Source: Ampelocalamus luodianensis (Eukaryota; Streptophyta; Magnoliopsida; Poales; Poaceae). From it: a DNA stretch of 64,000 nucleotides. The DNA is taken from positions 65,986,476 to 66,050,475 of the forward strand of contig CM070634.1 of the NCBI GenBank assembly GCA_036346255.1, read 5' to 3'. Position numbers and translations under genes: made by a program. Below are positions 1 to 10,611 of this stretch, in pieces; the stretch's first letter is position 1; every line of letters begins with the position of its first letter. The notes under the pieces were generated by a model, which saw only the letters and a program-made list of their open reading frames with translations, was not told where the DNA came from and did no database searches.

Positions 1-2541
1 ATTTAATCGAGGGAGGTCCGATGCGATAGGGTTTTAGCGGGAGGAGGTCTGGACGGCTCAGATGGATCTGGGGAGGTCCTGAACGGTCCAGATCGAGGTG
101 GGGGAGGTCTAAAGCGATAAGGTTTTAAAGAGAGAGGTCTGGACGGCTACGATCTCCACGGGGAGGTCTTCAATGGTCCAGATCTGCCCAAAAGAGGTCC
201 GGTGACTTAGCTTCTCTGAACAAGGACCAGTGGGAGGTCTTTTTGCAACGAGGACCCTGAAGTGGTCCAGGGGTGGTCTTTGTAAGATGACTAGGGGAGG
301 TCTTTTACGGAAACACCAAGGGTGCTCCTACGGCCCAGATTAGATCTAAGGAGGTTCTAAATGGCTAGGATAGGACCAGGGGAGGTCCTGATAGCTAAGG
401 ATTTTGCACAAAAGATCTAATGGCCCAGATCTAACTCTAGGAGGTCATTTAACGGTCAAGATTACACTAAGAGGTCCTTAACGGTGGAGATCAAATCTAG
501 GAGGTCGTGAAGGTGGTCTGGGCGGCGGTTCAGTGTACGACAACAGTAGGTTGAGGCCCACGCGTAAGTGACTAAGAAAAGACCTTTCCGACAGTAATTA
601 ATGGCAAAACCCAATTAAACACTGGTTTTAACATTAATGGTGCGCGGAATCACATGAGGACTTAAAGACTCGGGCCTACAGGCAGCGACACAAAGGCGCG
701 ATTGCGACACCATTAATACCAAATGATTAACACTGATTGGGCATTAATGCTGTCTGAAATTTTTGACGAAAACGGGAGTTTCCTCCCGGCAAAACCCGTG
801 CGACTTCAACGGCTTGCCGCCGGTGATCCTGGCTGCAGCGGCGCCAACAGAGAACTGAAATGGAATCGCAATAGAGCTATGAACCTAATGGGGCAACCCC
901 GCCACGCGGTGGTCCGTAACGCGGCCAGCCGAGAAACGAAAAAGGGACTCTTTACTGCAACTCGAAAACGACTGAAGGCTTCGGGGTGGTCAAAAGGAAT
1001 GGATTCCCAGACATCTATGCACTAATAAGAATCTACCTGGATGGAGGGAAGCCTTGAAATTTGGTCGGAGCAGCTGGTCCTCGGAGGAGCTCGCCGGACT
1101 AGGAGAAGAGAGGTGGAAAATGGCACCCTGAGCAAAATGAGTGGTACCTAAGTATCAATAGAGCTTCATTATGGTTCACAGAAGCTACTGGAACAATTAA
1201 TTCGAAAATGGGCCACTCACCTGAGCTGAGGAAGAAGATGACCAATTTCAGCCGAAATTTGAATAATCCCCAAATTGGACAGATCCTGCGAATCAAATCC
1301 AAAATTAAGTGAGGGGATATGTTCAAGATGGTAAGGAGGTAGAAATGGTGCAAAGAATTGTGGGGGAGAACTACTGGAGCACCAAGAACACCAAAGGAAC
1401 TCCATGGTCAACAATGGTGCATTTTCGGATCTGGGGGTGTTAAGTTCTACAATTGGAGGTGGAGCTTGAGGGTGGTCTAAAGACATACTAGGAGGTGCTG
1501 AGGGTGCTTAAAAAGCTTGGAGCACTAGGGTTTGCCAACAAGGGTTTTTCGGGAGACAAAGTTCAAAGCACAAGGCAAGGCCGACAGCAAAAAGGTGGTA
1601 GATGGTAGTATAGGGCATGGCATGGCCAAAAGTATCTTCCACACATTTTAATGTCGGCTAGGGCAGCTGTAGGGAGCATGAGTTGACACTGCCATCACTC
1701 CCCTACTGCTCACGCACGTCCAGAGGTTGAAGACGCCCAAAACACACTTGGTGATTGTCGGCCATCGGATTCAACGTGGACAGCTTAGATCTCGGACCTC
1801 GGGTGCTTTGAAAACAACAGAGGAGGAGGAGGGGAGGTCGTGGCGGCTAGATCAAAATCGGGCGGTTGTGGGCGCCCGGGAGGTCCCGAGGTGAAAAAGG
1901 GGGTAGGGGGTGGTCGTGGCCGTTGGATGTTGATCCAACGGCTTGGCCCCACGCACCCGAGCGCGACTAAGTGCACCTGGTCTGACCGAGTTGGTCGAGT
2001 TGGGCTCGGGCTCGAGCCCGAGTCTGAATCGAACCAGAGTTCTAATTTTTTATTTTTAAAAGAGCTGAACTTTGGGGAAATTGGTTGAGGTCGCAAAACA
2101 ACTCTAAAAATTCTCAAATTTTTACAAGACCTTGCTAGCTAGGATAATGACAATGTGTAAACTTTCCAGAGGTTTTGGTGTTGCACATTTTCCCCCAAAA
2201 ATTCTACAATGCTGCTGGACCAAGGTTTGACCAGAGTTTAAATTGGGTTGACTTGCCTCCAAAGTGTTCAAACAATTTCCAAAAATTGTGAAATTTTTCA
2301 GAGGGGTTACACACCAATCCTAGTACTTGGGAAAAGTATTTCCAGGAGATGATCAATACATTTGACAAGAATGTTTTTGGTAGAACATAAATAGGGCAAA
2401 AGTGACTTGTGACTTTGTATTTCCAATATTCCTTGCATAGGAATTGTTTGGCACAACAGGAAATACAAGATGTAAGAAAAAGTTTTAATTTCTACTCATT
2501 TTCTTAAATTTGAAACACAATTCTAATATTGGGATGTTACA
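1..2541 (-). mobile_element. Right-hand part of an LTR (J), minus orientation
   Basis: The block ends GGGATGTTACA at 2541, the same terminus as solo LTRs I and H. The last 450 bases align by eye to the last 350 bases of H (shared stretches such as 'gaaatttttcagaggggt' and 'ctttgtatttcca'). It is followed by ATTAG (2542-2546), which is the expected 5-bp target duplication. The homologous unbroken target lies in G's other LTR at 28171-28175. The left end is outside the window, so whether this is a solo LTR or a full element cannot be told, and 1-520 might belong to something else. The open frames at 723-1025 and 1785-2117 are not supported as genes. Confidence 0.7.
19..511. repeat. Degenerate ~30-bp minisatellite
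   Basis: About 14-16 imperfect units start with GGAGGTC or GAGGTC and mostly contain 'aacggtccagatc'. The spacing is about 30 bp with some longer units. It lies at the left edge of element J and may be part of that LTR. Confidence 0.75.
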
Positions 2542-5500
2542 ATTAGAGAGTTGTCGCTACTGTTGTGATTAGAATCAAAATTCAGTTCCCTGTTGTACAT
2601 CAGTTTCCGTATAGATCAAGGCCGAATTGGAGATTAGGATCTCCTAGAGAATTGTGGGGTTTGTCTTCATATTTCAATAGGCTCTGATATCACCTAAATC
2701 AGAGTTATGGTTTGGGAGATATGTTAGTTTCTTTACTGTTGTCTAGAAATCCTAATGAGAATCAGCAGACGTCTTGTTTATTAATTAAGATTTTGTTAAA
2801 AGCCGATTCAGGGATGTTGCCTAAAACGATTTTTGTAGGTAATTCCATTGGCTTTCAGGATTGATAAAGAACACCTTTTTTGGATCTGTAGAACAAAAGT
2901 TATGTACGTTTTAATTTTACTGTCCAAAACGTATGTCACATTCTAACGGTGGTTTTGAGCTGTGGGCTAAAATTTTTAAAGGCATAATCTGAGGATCGGT
3001 CCAACTAGACTTTTGAAGTTCATATTCTTATCTTTTCAAATTGATAGAAAAATCAATATTTGGTTCAACCAATTAAAAGTTATAGCATTTCTTGTGCTGC
3101 CGTCTTTTCTATCTGTCAGATTATAACTTTAGATTTTCAACTGAATATTAGACTCAGATGTGGGCAGAATTAGAGGATCTCACCAACTAGGTTATTGTAG
3201 ATAATGTTGTTATATTTTCATAGAATCTGAGAACACATTTTTATGATTTACAGAGAGAGTTATGTAATTTATAAGGCCGCTGTCATGTGTAGTTTCCTGG
3301 TAATTTGTTGTCTGACTTGGGTAGATGAAATAGTTAAATCTTGGGTTTGGGGAAGGTGTTGTAGAGCGTTGCGAGTGGTGTCATGTTACCATGTCATTCC
3401 TATTTTGAGTAATTTAATTGTGTAGGCGGAGAGGCTTCGGGATTAGTGGCATCTTCCTTGCCTCGTAACGCGTCGCAACGCGAAAGGCAAGTACAATTGA
3501 ATTGTCTTGATTGTTATGTATTCAAATTGATTGATGATTAAGCAATGAGTAGTCTTCACGAGTTGTGGTTAATTCTAGTATTACTTATTTACCTTCATAA
3601 TTGTTTGTAAGACCCGGGAGTAACTCTTCTGAATCCTCTGTGCATTTCTGAACTAGTCCCATGATCATTAGCTAGTTCACACAGTAAACAAATATGGTAA
3701 CAAATTCATATCACAATTTTATTAATAATTAACATAGTTTATTACAAAAGAGGCTTACAGCTAACAACAAAGAACACAACGGAAGACGAAGAGGAAGTAG
3801 AGTCCAGCAATCTGCCATAGGCAATCGACTGGGGTAGTGGCCTAGTCGTCAAGATCCACACCGGTAGCAAAGTCCTTCTCCTCTGAAATTTTATTTGCAT
3901 AAAGCAAGTATGAGCACAACTACCGTGCTCGCAAGTTACACCCGTCAAATAACAGAATGACATACATATACAGATGTAACAAAGGAAGGCTTATAGGGTT
4001 ATTTGTGTAAAAACAACATTTGACATTAAATACCATACTAAGTTCAAAAGCTCAAGTTTTATAATATCTAAAATTGAATTTTAAATGAAATGATAAAGCT
4101 AGTGTAGGCACCAACCAAACACTAACTTAAACACGGGCACCAACCCGGGGCTTCAACCCATAACTTTTCTCATGGACACCCATCCATGTCATAAATTGTT
4201 TTACAAAACATTTTTGAAATCCAAAACCAAAGTCTAACTTTGAGTGGCTTTGCTAGCATATCCATGACCGTATACACGGCTATTCGAATAGATTAACACT
4301 CTTAGAGGTTGTACAACTTTACCCATAAGACATGAATTCTCTAGTTTGTTTGGCATCCGTCGATACCACCGCTCACTACCTTAGGTAAGCAGTTTAGAGC
4401 ACGTGTTAAGGCCTTTACAATGCGCCATTCCACCGTAGTCCCGCCTCAATAAGGATCCACCCACTTTGGACTAACCATTCGTCGGGTTCAAGCCTCCTCT
4501 TGCGCTAGGTGGGAATACATAAAAGTAGGTCATACAGACACCCACACAACCGGATGGCACGACCACGGTGAAATGTTATAAATTAGTTAGCCAGGTCCCG
4601 ACCCATACTAGGGACATGTGGTAGTACGGTGGTGGCATAGCAAGTTGCGGCTCGAAGACTGGTCCTTAACTAACTTGGGCAACTTCCAAAAACCCTAAGC
4701 CTTAATGCTACCCATATTAAGCCCGTGCATAAACTTGCACCCACCAATCATCCACTTTTGCCCAAGTCCAAACCATCATTTAATTTTATTTCATTTTTCA
4801 AGCTTTTGTAAAACTCCCATGACACACCAATGCCAAGGGTACAATTTAAACAACATTTGATTTTTGACTGAAATTCTCCAAATCAAACATGTTTCGTCTA
4901 TAAGCATGGCTAAGCATAATTTTTCTCAAAATGATCCTAGTTCATACTAGTGTATTAACTAGGTTTTTATCTAGGGTGACAATATGTTTGCTTCAATTAT
5001 CAAAATTGGCCATATAAAGGATTTTAGGCATAACTATGAATTTAAAACAGGAATTTAAATTACATTGAATAGAAATATGCATGCAATAATAATTTAAAAT
5101 AGAATTTAAATAATTTAAAAGATTACGATCAACATGATCAAAGATATAACTTGCCTTGCTTGATGTGATGATGTTGTTTTCCTTAATAGGTCACCTAGTA
5201 CTCACAAGAACTTTCTCTAGGTAGTCTATGTGTACAATCACGATGATCATACAGTCAAAATCAATCCTCTTATGTGCTCTTCAAACGGCGTCGAAATTTG
5301 ACTCTCCGAAGTCGTCGAAATCTAATCGCGAAATAAGGTAAATTCAAACTAAATTCAAATAACAACTCAAATGAACTCCAAATTAAATAATTTTTGTTTA
5401 GTTGGCTATATCTTGAATTTAGATAAATTTAGAAATTTGAATCGACGAAATCGGAGTTCGTATGAAGGAGAACGAACCCCGAGAAATTTAAACCCTAAAG

Positions 5501-8166
5501 AAAACCCTAAAAAGGATTTTCTGGATTTTTCTTGATTTATTTTTCTAAAGGAAATCCGGATTATTGCACCTGCTAACGTCATCGCCCGGGAAATTGATTT
5601 TTCAGCCGAATTAAATTTCTAAAGGAAATCATTGAGTTACTGACAAGTAGGCTCGGTGGTCAATGGACTAGGTCCATGACTGGTCAAAGGTCCACGATGG
5701 ACTCGGTGCACGGCACAGTACGCGCGGGGGTAGGCGCGCTGGCTCAACGGTTGACGTGACGCCACGTAGGTAGCCACGTCGGACCCAACGCTGATGTGGC
5801 ATCACGGTGGCAGGTGAGGTGGCCACCACGGTGGCACAAGACTGGCGAGCTCTCGGCCCTAGGGTCGTTGGCGCTGGGCGCCATGGCGATGGCCGACGAG
5901 GGCATTAGAAGGGAGAGGAGGACGCGGGGAGTTGAGTGCGCTCACTTGGGTGGTCGGGGAAGGGCGGAGGCGACTGATGGTGAGGAAAGAGCGGCGGCGA
6001 GGTTCGGTTGATGACGGCGATGGCATTGACGGGGTCCTCCGGCGAAGTGGGTGGTGGCACCAGGTTCGCGGCGACGTCGTGATGCTGTTGGTGAAGACGA
6101 CGGGGGCGAAGCGTTGACGGGGGCGCCGGAATCGAAGGAGAAACGAAGTTTCACCGCCGGCGAGAAACTTCAAATTTCGGGCGCTAGGAGAGAGGAGGGG
6201 AGCGATGAGTGGTGGCGCTGTGATGCGGTGACCAAGGCGCTCCTTGGGGGTCCTTTTATAGGGTGCGGGCGTGGCCGAGTCGCCGTGGAGAGCACGAAGG
6301 TCCGTGCAGAGTCACCGGCAAAATCAGCGGGATTTGGGGCCGAAGATGGATGGGAGAAGCCGTGACGGGCGTGAATTTACGCGGCGTCTTCAATGCACGC
6401 GGAATCGCGGGGATTTAATGGGGATTGCACCGGGTTTTGGAAGGTCCGAATCAGCGTCAATGGCGGACACGCTCGGGCGAGAAAAGGAAAGAACGGGCAA
6501 GGAAGAAAGGAAGGTAGGGGACGCACTGTAGCAGGCGGTCTCACCTGTCAGCGATGGTAGCGAATAGGAAACTAACGGGTGATGCGAGGGCCATTAGATT
6601 CAGATCTGACGAACCAAAATGATTGGAGCATTCGGACCGCTTTAAAGGCCATTCAATCTTGACCGTTAAAACTTGATCGGACGGTCCTTATGGAATAAAC
6701 GTTCAGGCCTTCCTGACGCGATCTTGATCGGGCCGTTGGTTTGTGATCCAATAGTCGAAAAGTGTTGAAGTGCGGCCGTGCGGGCGCGCGTGAGATGGAG
6801 GCTGACAACGGGCCCCGCTGTTAGTGAGAGAGAGGAGGTGATAGCGCGCGGGGGAGCTGGGCCAACTGGGCCGTGGGGGTGCATTAGAAGGATTGGGCCA
6901 AGACAAATTTGTCCCAAACACTGTTTGAGGATTTAGTTTGATTTAGCATTTTATTTAATCCTGATAATTAAAAAGGGCTTTATAAAATAGCAACTAAAAT
7001 CCAAAAATTCTAGAAAAATTCACAGAAATTTCCAGAGTTATTTTAGACTTAAAGAAAATAGTTCGAACTTATAATTGGCTTTTAATTTTGCAAATAAATT
7101 ATTTTGACTTTAAAATATTTAGGAAAAAGCTTTGAAAAATTCCAAAAAATTCTGTAAACTAATTAAATTTTATTTTTCAATTAAAATCAAATAACACTTC
7201 AAGAACTTCAAATAAATTTTACTTTTGACTTTTAAAACTTCATAAATTCAAATAAAGCAATAGAACTCTTTTAAATTTCAGAAAATCCAATAAAATAATA
7301 ACTTTATTTATTTTATTTTGGTAACAACACTTTGGGATGTTACATTGTTATACAATGATTCTTCGAGAGTATGTTTTACATCTCAATACATTCATTCATG
7401 ATTCCCCACGGGAGTGGGTAGAGAAGTCACATCATTCCAATATGGGCAAGTAAGACCCACCATTTAATATGGGCAAATTGGATCCCCGTTATGAAATATT
7501 GTTTATACGGGCCTTGGATTCCCACATTTTCGATAATGTAGGCCTGAGTGAACACCGATGGGTGTTCACTGGCTATACCGGTATAAGCAAAAGCGAAGAG
7601 CATGCATTTCATACTTACATGAGTTTCTGGCATTTTTATGAATGTATTCAATTATTGGAAATGATATATGTTTGTTCCATTGTTTCCTGTACTGTTCAAT
7701 TGTATTTGCTGAGTCGTGGACTCACTCTTGCTAGTTTGTTTGTTTTAGGTAAATGCTAAAGACGACATGCTTTTGGGAGAGAGTAGTCACATGGATAACT
7801 TCACTCATTTCACATATTTCACTTTTGTTTAATGAACCTGCTATTTTCATTCAGTTGAAAATTTTGGAATTGTAATAATTGGCGACCTGATGGTTGGTAT
7901 CATCCATCGTTATGACTTGGTTGAACCAGACTATGCTTCAGGTTCATTTTAATTATTCTCGATAGCATTTCTCTTGAATAGCATATTATGATTGGACAAA
8001 TAAAGTTCGTTAAGTTGCTAAAATTTTAATACAAATTTTATATTCGTTCTCTTGTCTGTTGATCTGTAACCGTCATTAGTTGTTATAGTGTTGAAAGTAA
8101 ACTGTATTGTTGCTGTGTGTTTGAGTTTAGGTAACATTTTGGCTTTCGCATAGCCAGGGTGTTACA
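2542..8166 (+). repeat. 5' LTR of G (interrupted by I at 3606-7349)
   Basis: It ends GGGTGTTACA at 8166, as do the other LTRs of this family. The region after 7350 carries the family's hairpin block (about 7400-7575) and GAGTCGTGGACTC (7711-7723), followed by 'tttgttttaggta'. The start is missing to the left of J. Confidence 0.7.
3606..7344 (-). mobile_element. Solo LTR I (3739 bp), minus orientation
   Basis: It starts TGTAAGACCCGGG and ends GGGATGTTACA. A perfect 5-bp duplication TTGTT flanks it (3601-3605 and 7345-7349), and G's LTR sequence continues on both sides. Read on the minus strand it begins TGTAACATCCC, like H and J. A GC-rich block at about 5690-6920 resembles the promoter/leader part of such LTRs; the overlapping open frames there (5796-6531) are compositional. 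No internal domain is present, so it is a solo LTR. Confidence 0.88.
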
Positions 8167-8466
8167 GAAGTCTCCAATACATTCACCATGTCATTTGCAA
8201 TGGCATATATCTAATTTTTCCATATATATAGTGCAAGGATACACACAAGAGTAAACTGTAGACTAGGAGTAATACCACAAATACCCTTAACATTGGTTAA
8301 ATGCATTGTTAATTTTCAGCTGCTGCTATTTTTCTTTTTGGTTATGCTGTAAATGTTCTTTTGCTATGTAGTATGAAATAAAGCACATGTTAACATCTCA
8401 GTGCATTATTTTTAGGACGTGCTTATAATCTTGCATGCACTTCCTGTAAGGGTTAGCAGTAGCACT
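8167..8466. other. Unexplained ~300 bp between LTR end and primer site of G
   Basis: In related elements A and E the primer site follows the LTR within a few bases. Here about 300 AT-rich bases intervene. I could find no terminal inverted repeats or clear target duplication, so it may be a small decayed insertion or a recombination product. Confidence 0.5.
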
Positions 8467-8471
8467 GAGAT

Positions 8472-8489
8472 TGGTATCGGAGCGGGCTT
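8472..8489 (+). other. Primer-binding site of G (tRNA-Met type)
   Basis: TGGTATCGGAGCGGG is one base off the usual plant initiator tRNA-Met complement TGGTATCAGAGC. The conserved 'ctttaggtcc' follows, as in A and E. Confidence 0.7.
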
Positions 8490-10611
8490 TAGGTCCATGG
8501 TGAATAGGTTAATAATTTAGGTAATTTAATTTGCTAAAATTTGTTAAATGGTTAATTAACCTAAAACTTGACACACTGGTGCACAGTAGGATGGGGTGGG
8601 TCAAGCAATACATTTCTATTTTCGTTATGTTGCTTTGTTAATCTATGATATGGTATGATCTTCTACATCTAAGAATTTATTCTCTAATTGTTATGAGATG
8701 ATCTTGTATACGCATAATTGATTATATTGGTTATGTGTGATGATAGTTGAGGTTGAGAGGTTGAGGTCGTGGTTGTGGCCCTGGGTTTTGCCAGGTTACA
8801 CCACCGTTCGTGGTGTGGGAATAGGGGAGTAGTTACCCCGAGTACCATAGTTACAGGTGTGGAGCTTGAGTTTCTTTAAAAAAGTTGTTCTCTTCCTTGA
8901 TTTTGAAATTGGCTAATTCTTGTCCAGTGGTAGTTGATGAATTTCTATTGGGTTAGTGGTTCATTGTAGTTGATGGGTTTCAATAGGTCTCGAATTGTTC
9001 TTTGAAATAATTATTATTTTTCGACTATTGAGTTGCTTTTGCTACTCATGATCATTGTTAATTGGCAAGATTGATATTTTCATGGTTGTTCCACTTTCTT
9101 ATTGGAGAATATGACTCATTTATTAATTTGATATTTTGGACAATGAAAGTTGTCTGTTGCAAGTTCGTTAACATGAGAAAGCTTTGGCTCTATGTATTTC
9201 TTTTGAATTATTCTGAGTGTTGAAGTTTAATGCATCAAAAGTGTTAAAATCCTTTTGTGACGTCTTGTTATGGTTAAGTTAAAGATTGTAATCAAATAAA
9301 TTGATATGGTATGGGTAATAAGCTGAGTCATTGGTGTGGTGCATGATCAATACTAATTAGTAACCTTGGAAGTGAAATTGATTAAGTTGATGTTGTCTTC
9401 TACTAGTTCTTGATGAACTGTAATTATGAGTAGTGACTAAGAGTATGTCCATACCTAATCGGAGTTAAAAGAGTTATTAAGAAGTATTGAACATTGATGA
9501 ACTAGTCTGGTCATTAAAATTGTTTAGGTTGCTAAACTTGTTGGGTTATTTGGTCCCAATGGATTAATCTAAATGTGTGGAAAGAGAAACAGGAGGAAAT
9601 GATAGATTTACATATTCATTAGTATGATTAATTATTGGAATTGTGTACAAAAGGTTGAAGGGATTGAATGTTAGTGGATCTAGAATTTATAGGAGAAGTT
9701 ATGGATAGTTCTTCTGTATAGAATGACGTGATGAATTTGGTTGTAGTTTTGTTGAGACTTTTGATCGATGGAAGGTTTTGATTCTTGAAGTTTTAGTGTC
9801 ATTTTGCCAAAACTAAAGTTTATAAATATTCATGTGATTCGCAAAGGAAAGTAAGTAACAACTTGACTTCATAATGAAGGCAATTGATAGCAACACTGGT
9901 TGGGGTGCAACTATTGTGTGTGACCTTAGTGTTGAGTATCTATAAGAGTTGAACTGATGTGATTTAATAGGTGGCTTATGCTTACATGATTGTAGAATAG
10001 TTGGAAAATAGCATGTCCATGATGAAAGGGTTTTGGTATAACCTCTTAAATTGTGTAGTAGATTTCCTCTAAAATAAGTGGTTGTTGTAGTGAGGTTGTA
10101 AGATTCTGGTATACTCTCAAATTGAGGAGGAGATGATAAATTGGTATGTAACAATTTGGTGAGCCCTTGGGGGCTTCATAATAGAAGAGTAGACGCTGGC
10201 GATTCGTGTTAAGAGTGAATTATTCTTGATGTTACTAAGATTGTCTGTAAGGGACTGTGATTGTGGGAGTGGTGATGATTCTTTTAGAAATAAAGTAATT
10301 TGATTGTCCTTCACAATATCGGTTAGATGAAAGGTTTGGAGTTTTGCATTCATAACCTTTGGTAGTTCATGAATTATGTGGTAGTTGAAACTGTTTCGAG
10401 TAAAGTGGCATGTTGAAAGATTTTATTGGTTCTTAAGTGGTTCCTGTGATTTGGTCTTACGAGCTTATTTTGTTTGAGCTGGCGAAGTGATGTAGTAATC
10501 ATAGAAAATAACTTTCCTTGTTAAAGGAAGGAGTGAAGTAGAAGTATTTGAGATTGAAGTCACATTTTGTAACTTACGGTTTATTTGAGTGTGCCTAAAC
10601 CTTATGCTTTC
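8490..10611 (+). mobile_element. Internal region of G, first part (non-coding)
   Basis: This AT-rich stretch has no credible coding frame. It is colinear by eye with 13110-15000 (B), 35760-37160 (A) and 49810-51210 (E), sharing blocks such as 'gaggtcgtggttgtgg' and 'aattcttgtcc'. The minus-strand frames at 9813-10353 are not conserved and are rejected. It is interrupted at 10611 by B and resumes at 19738. Confidence 0.65.

Noticed and set aside
723..1025. 100-aa + frame in J
   Set aside because: Isolated, with no family resemblance and inside an LTR-like block. A chance frame is the simplest reading.
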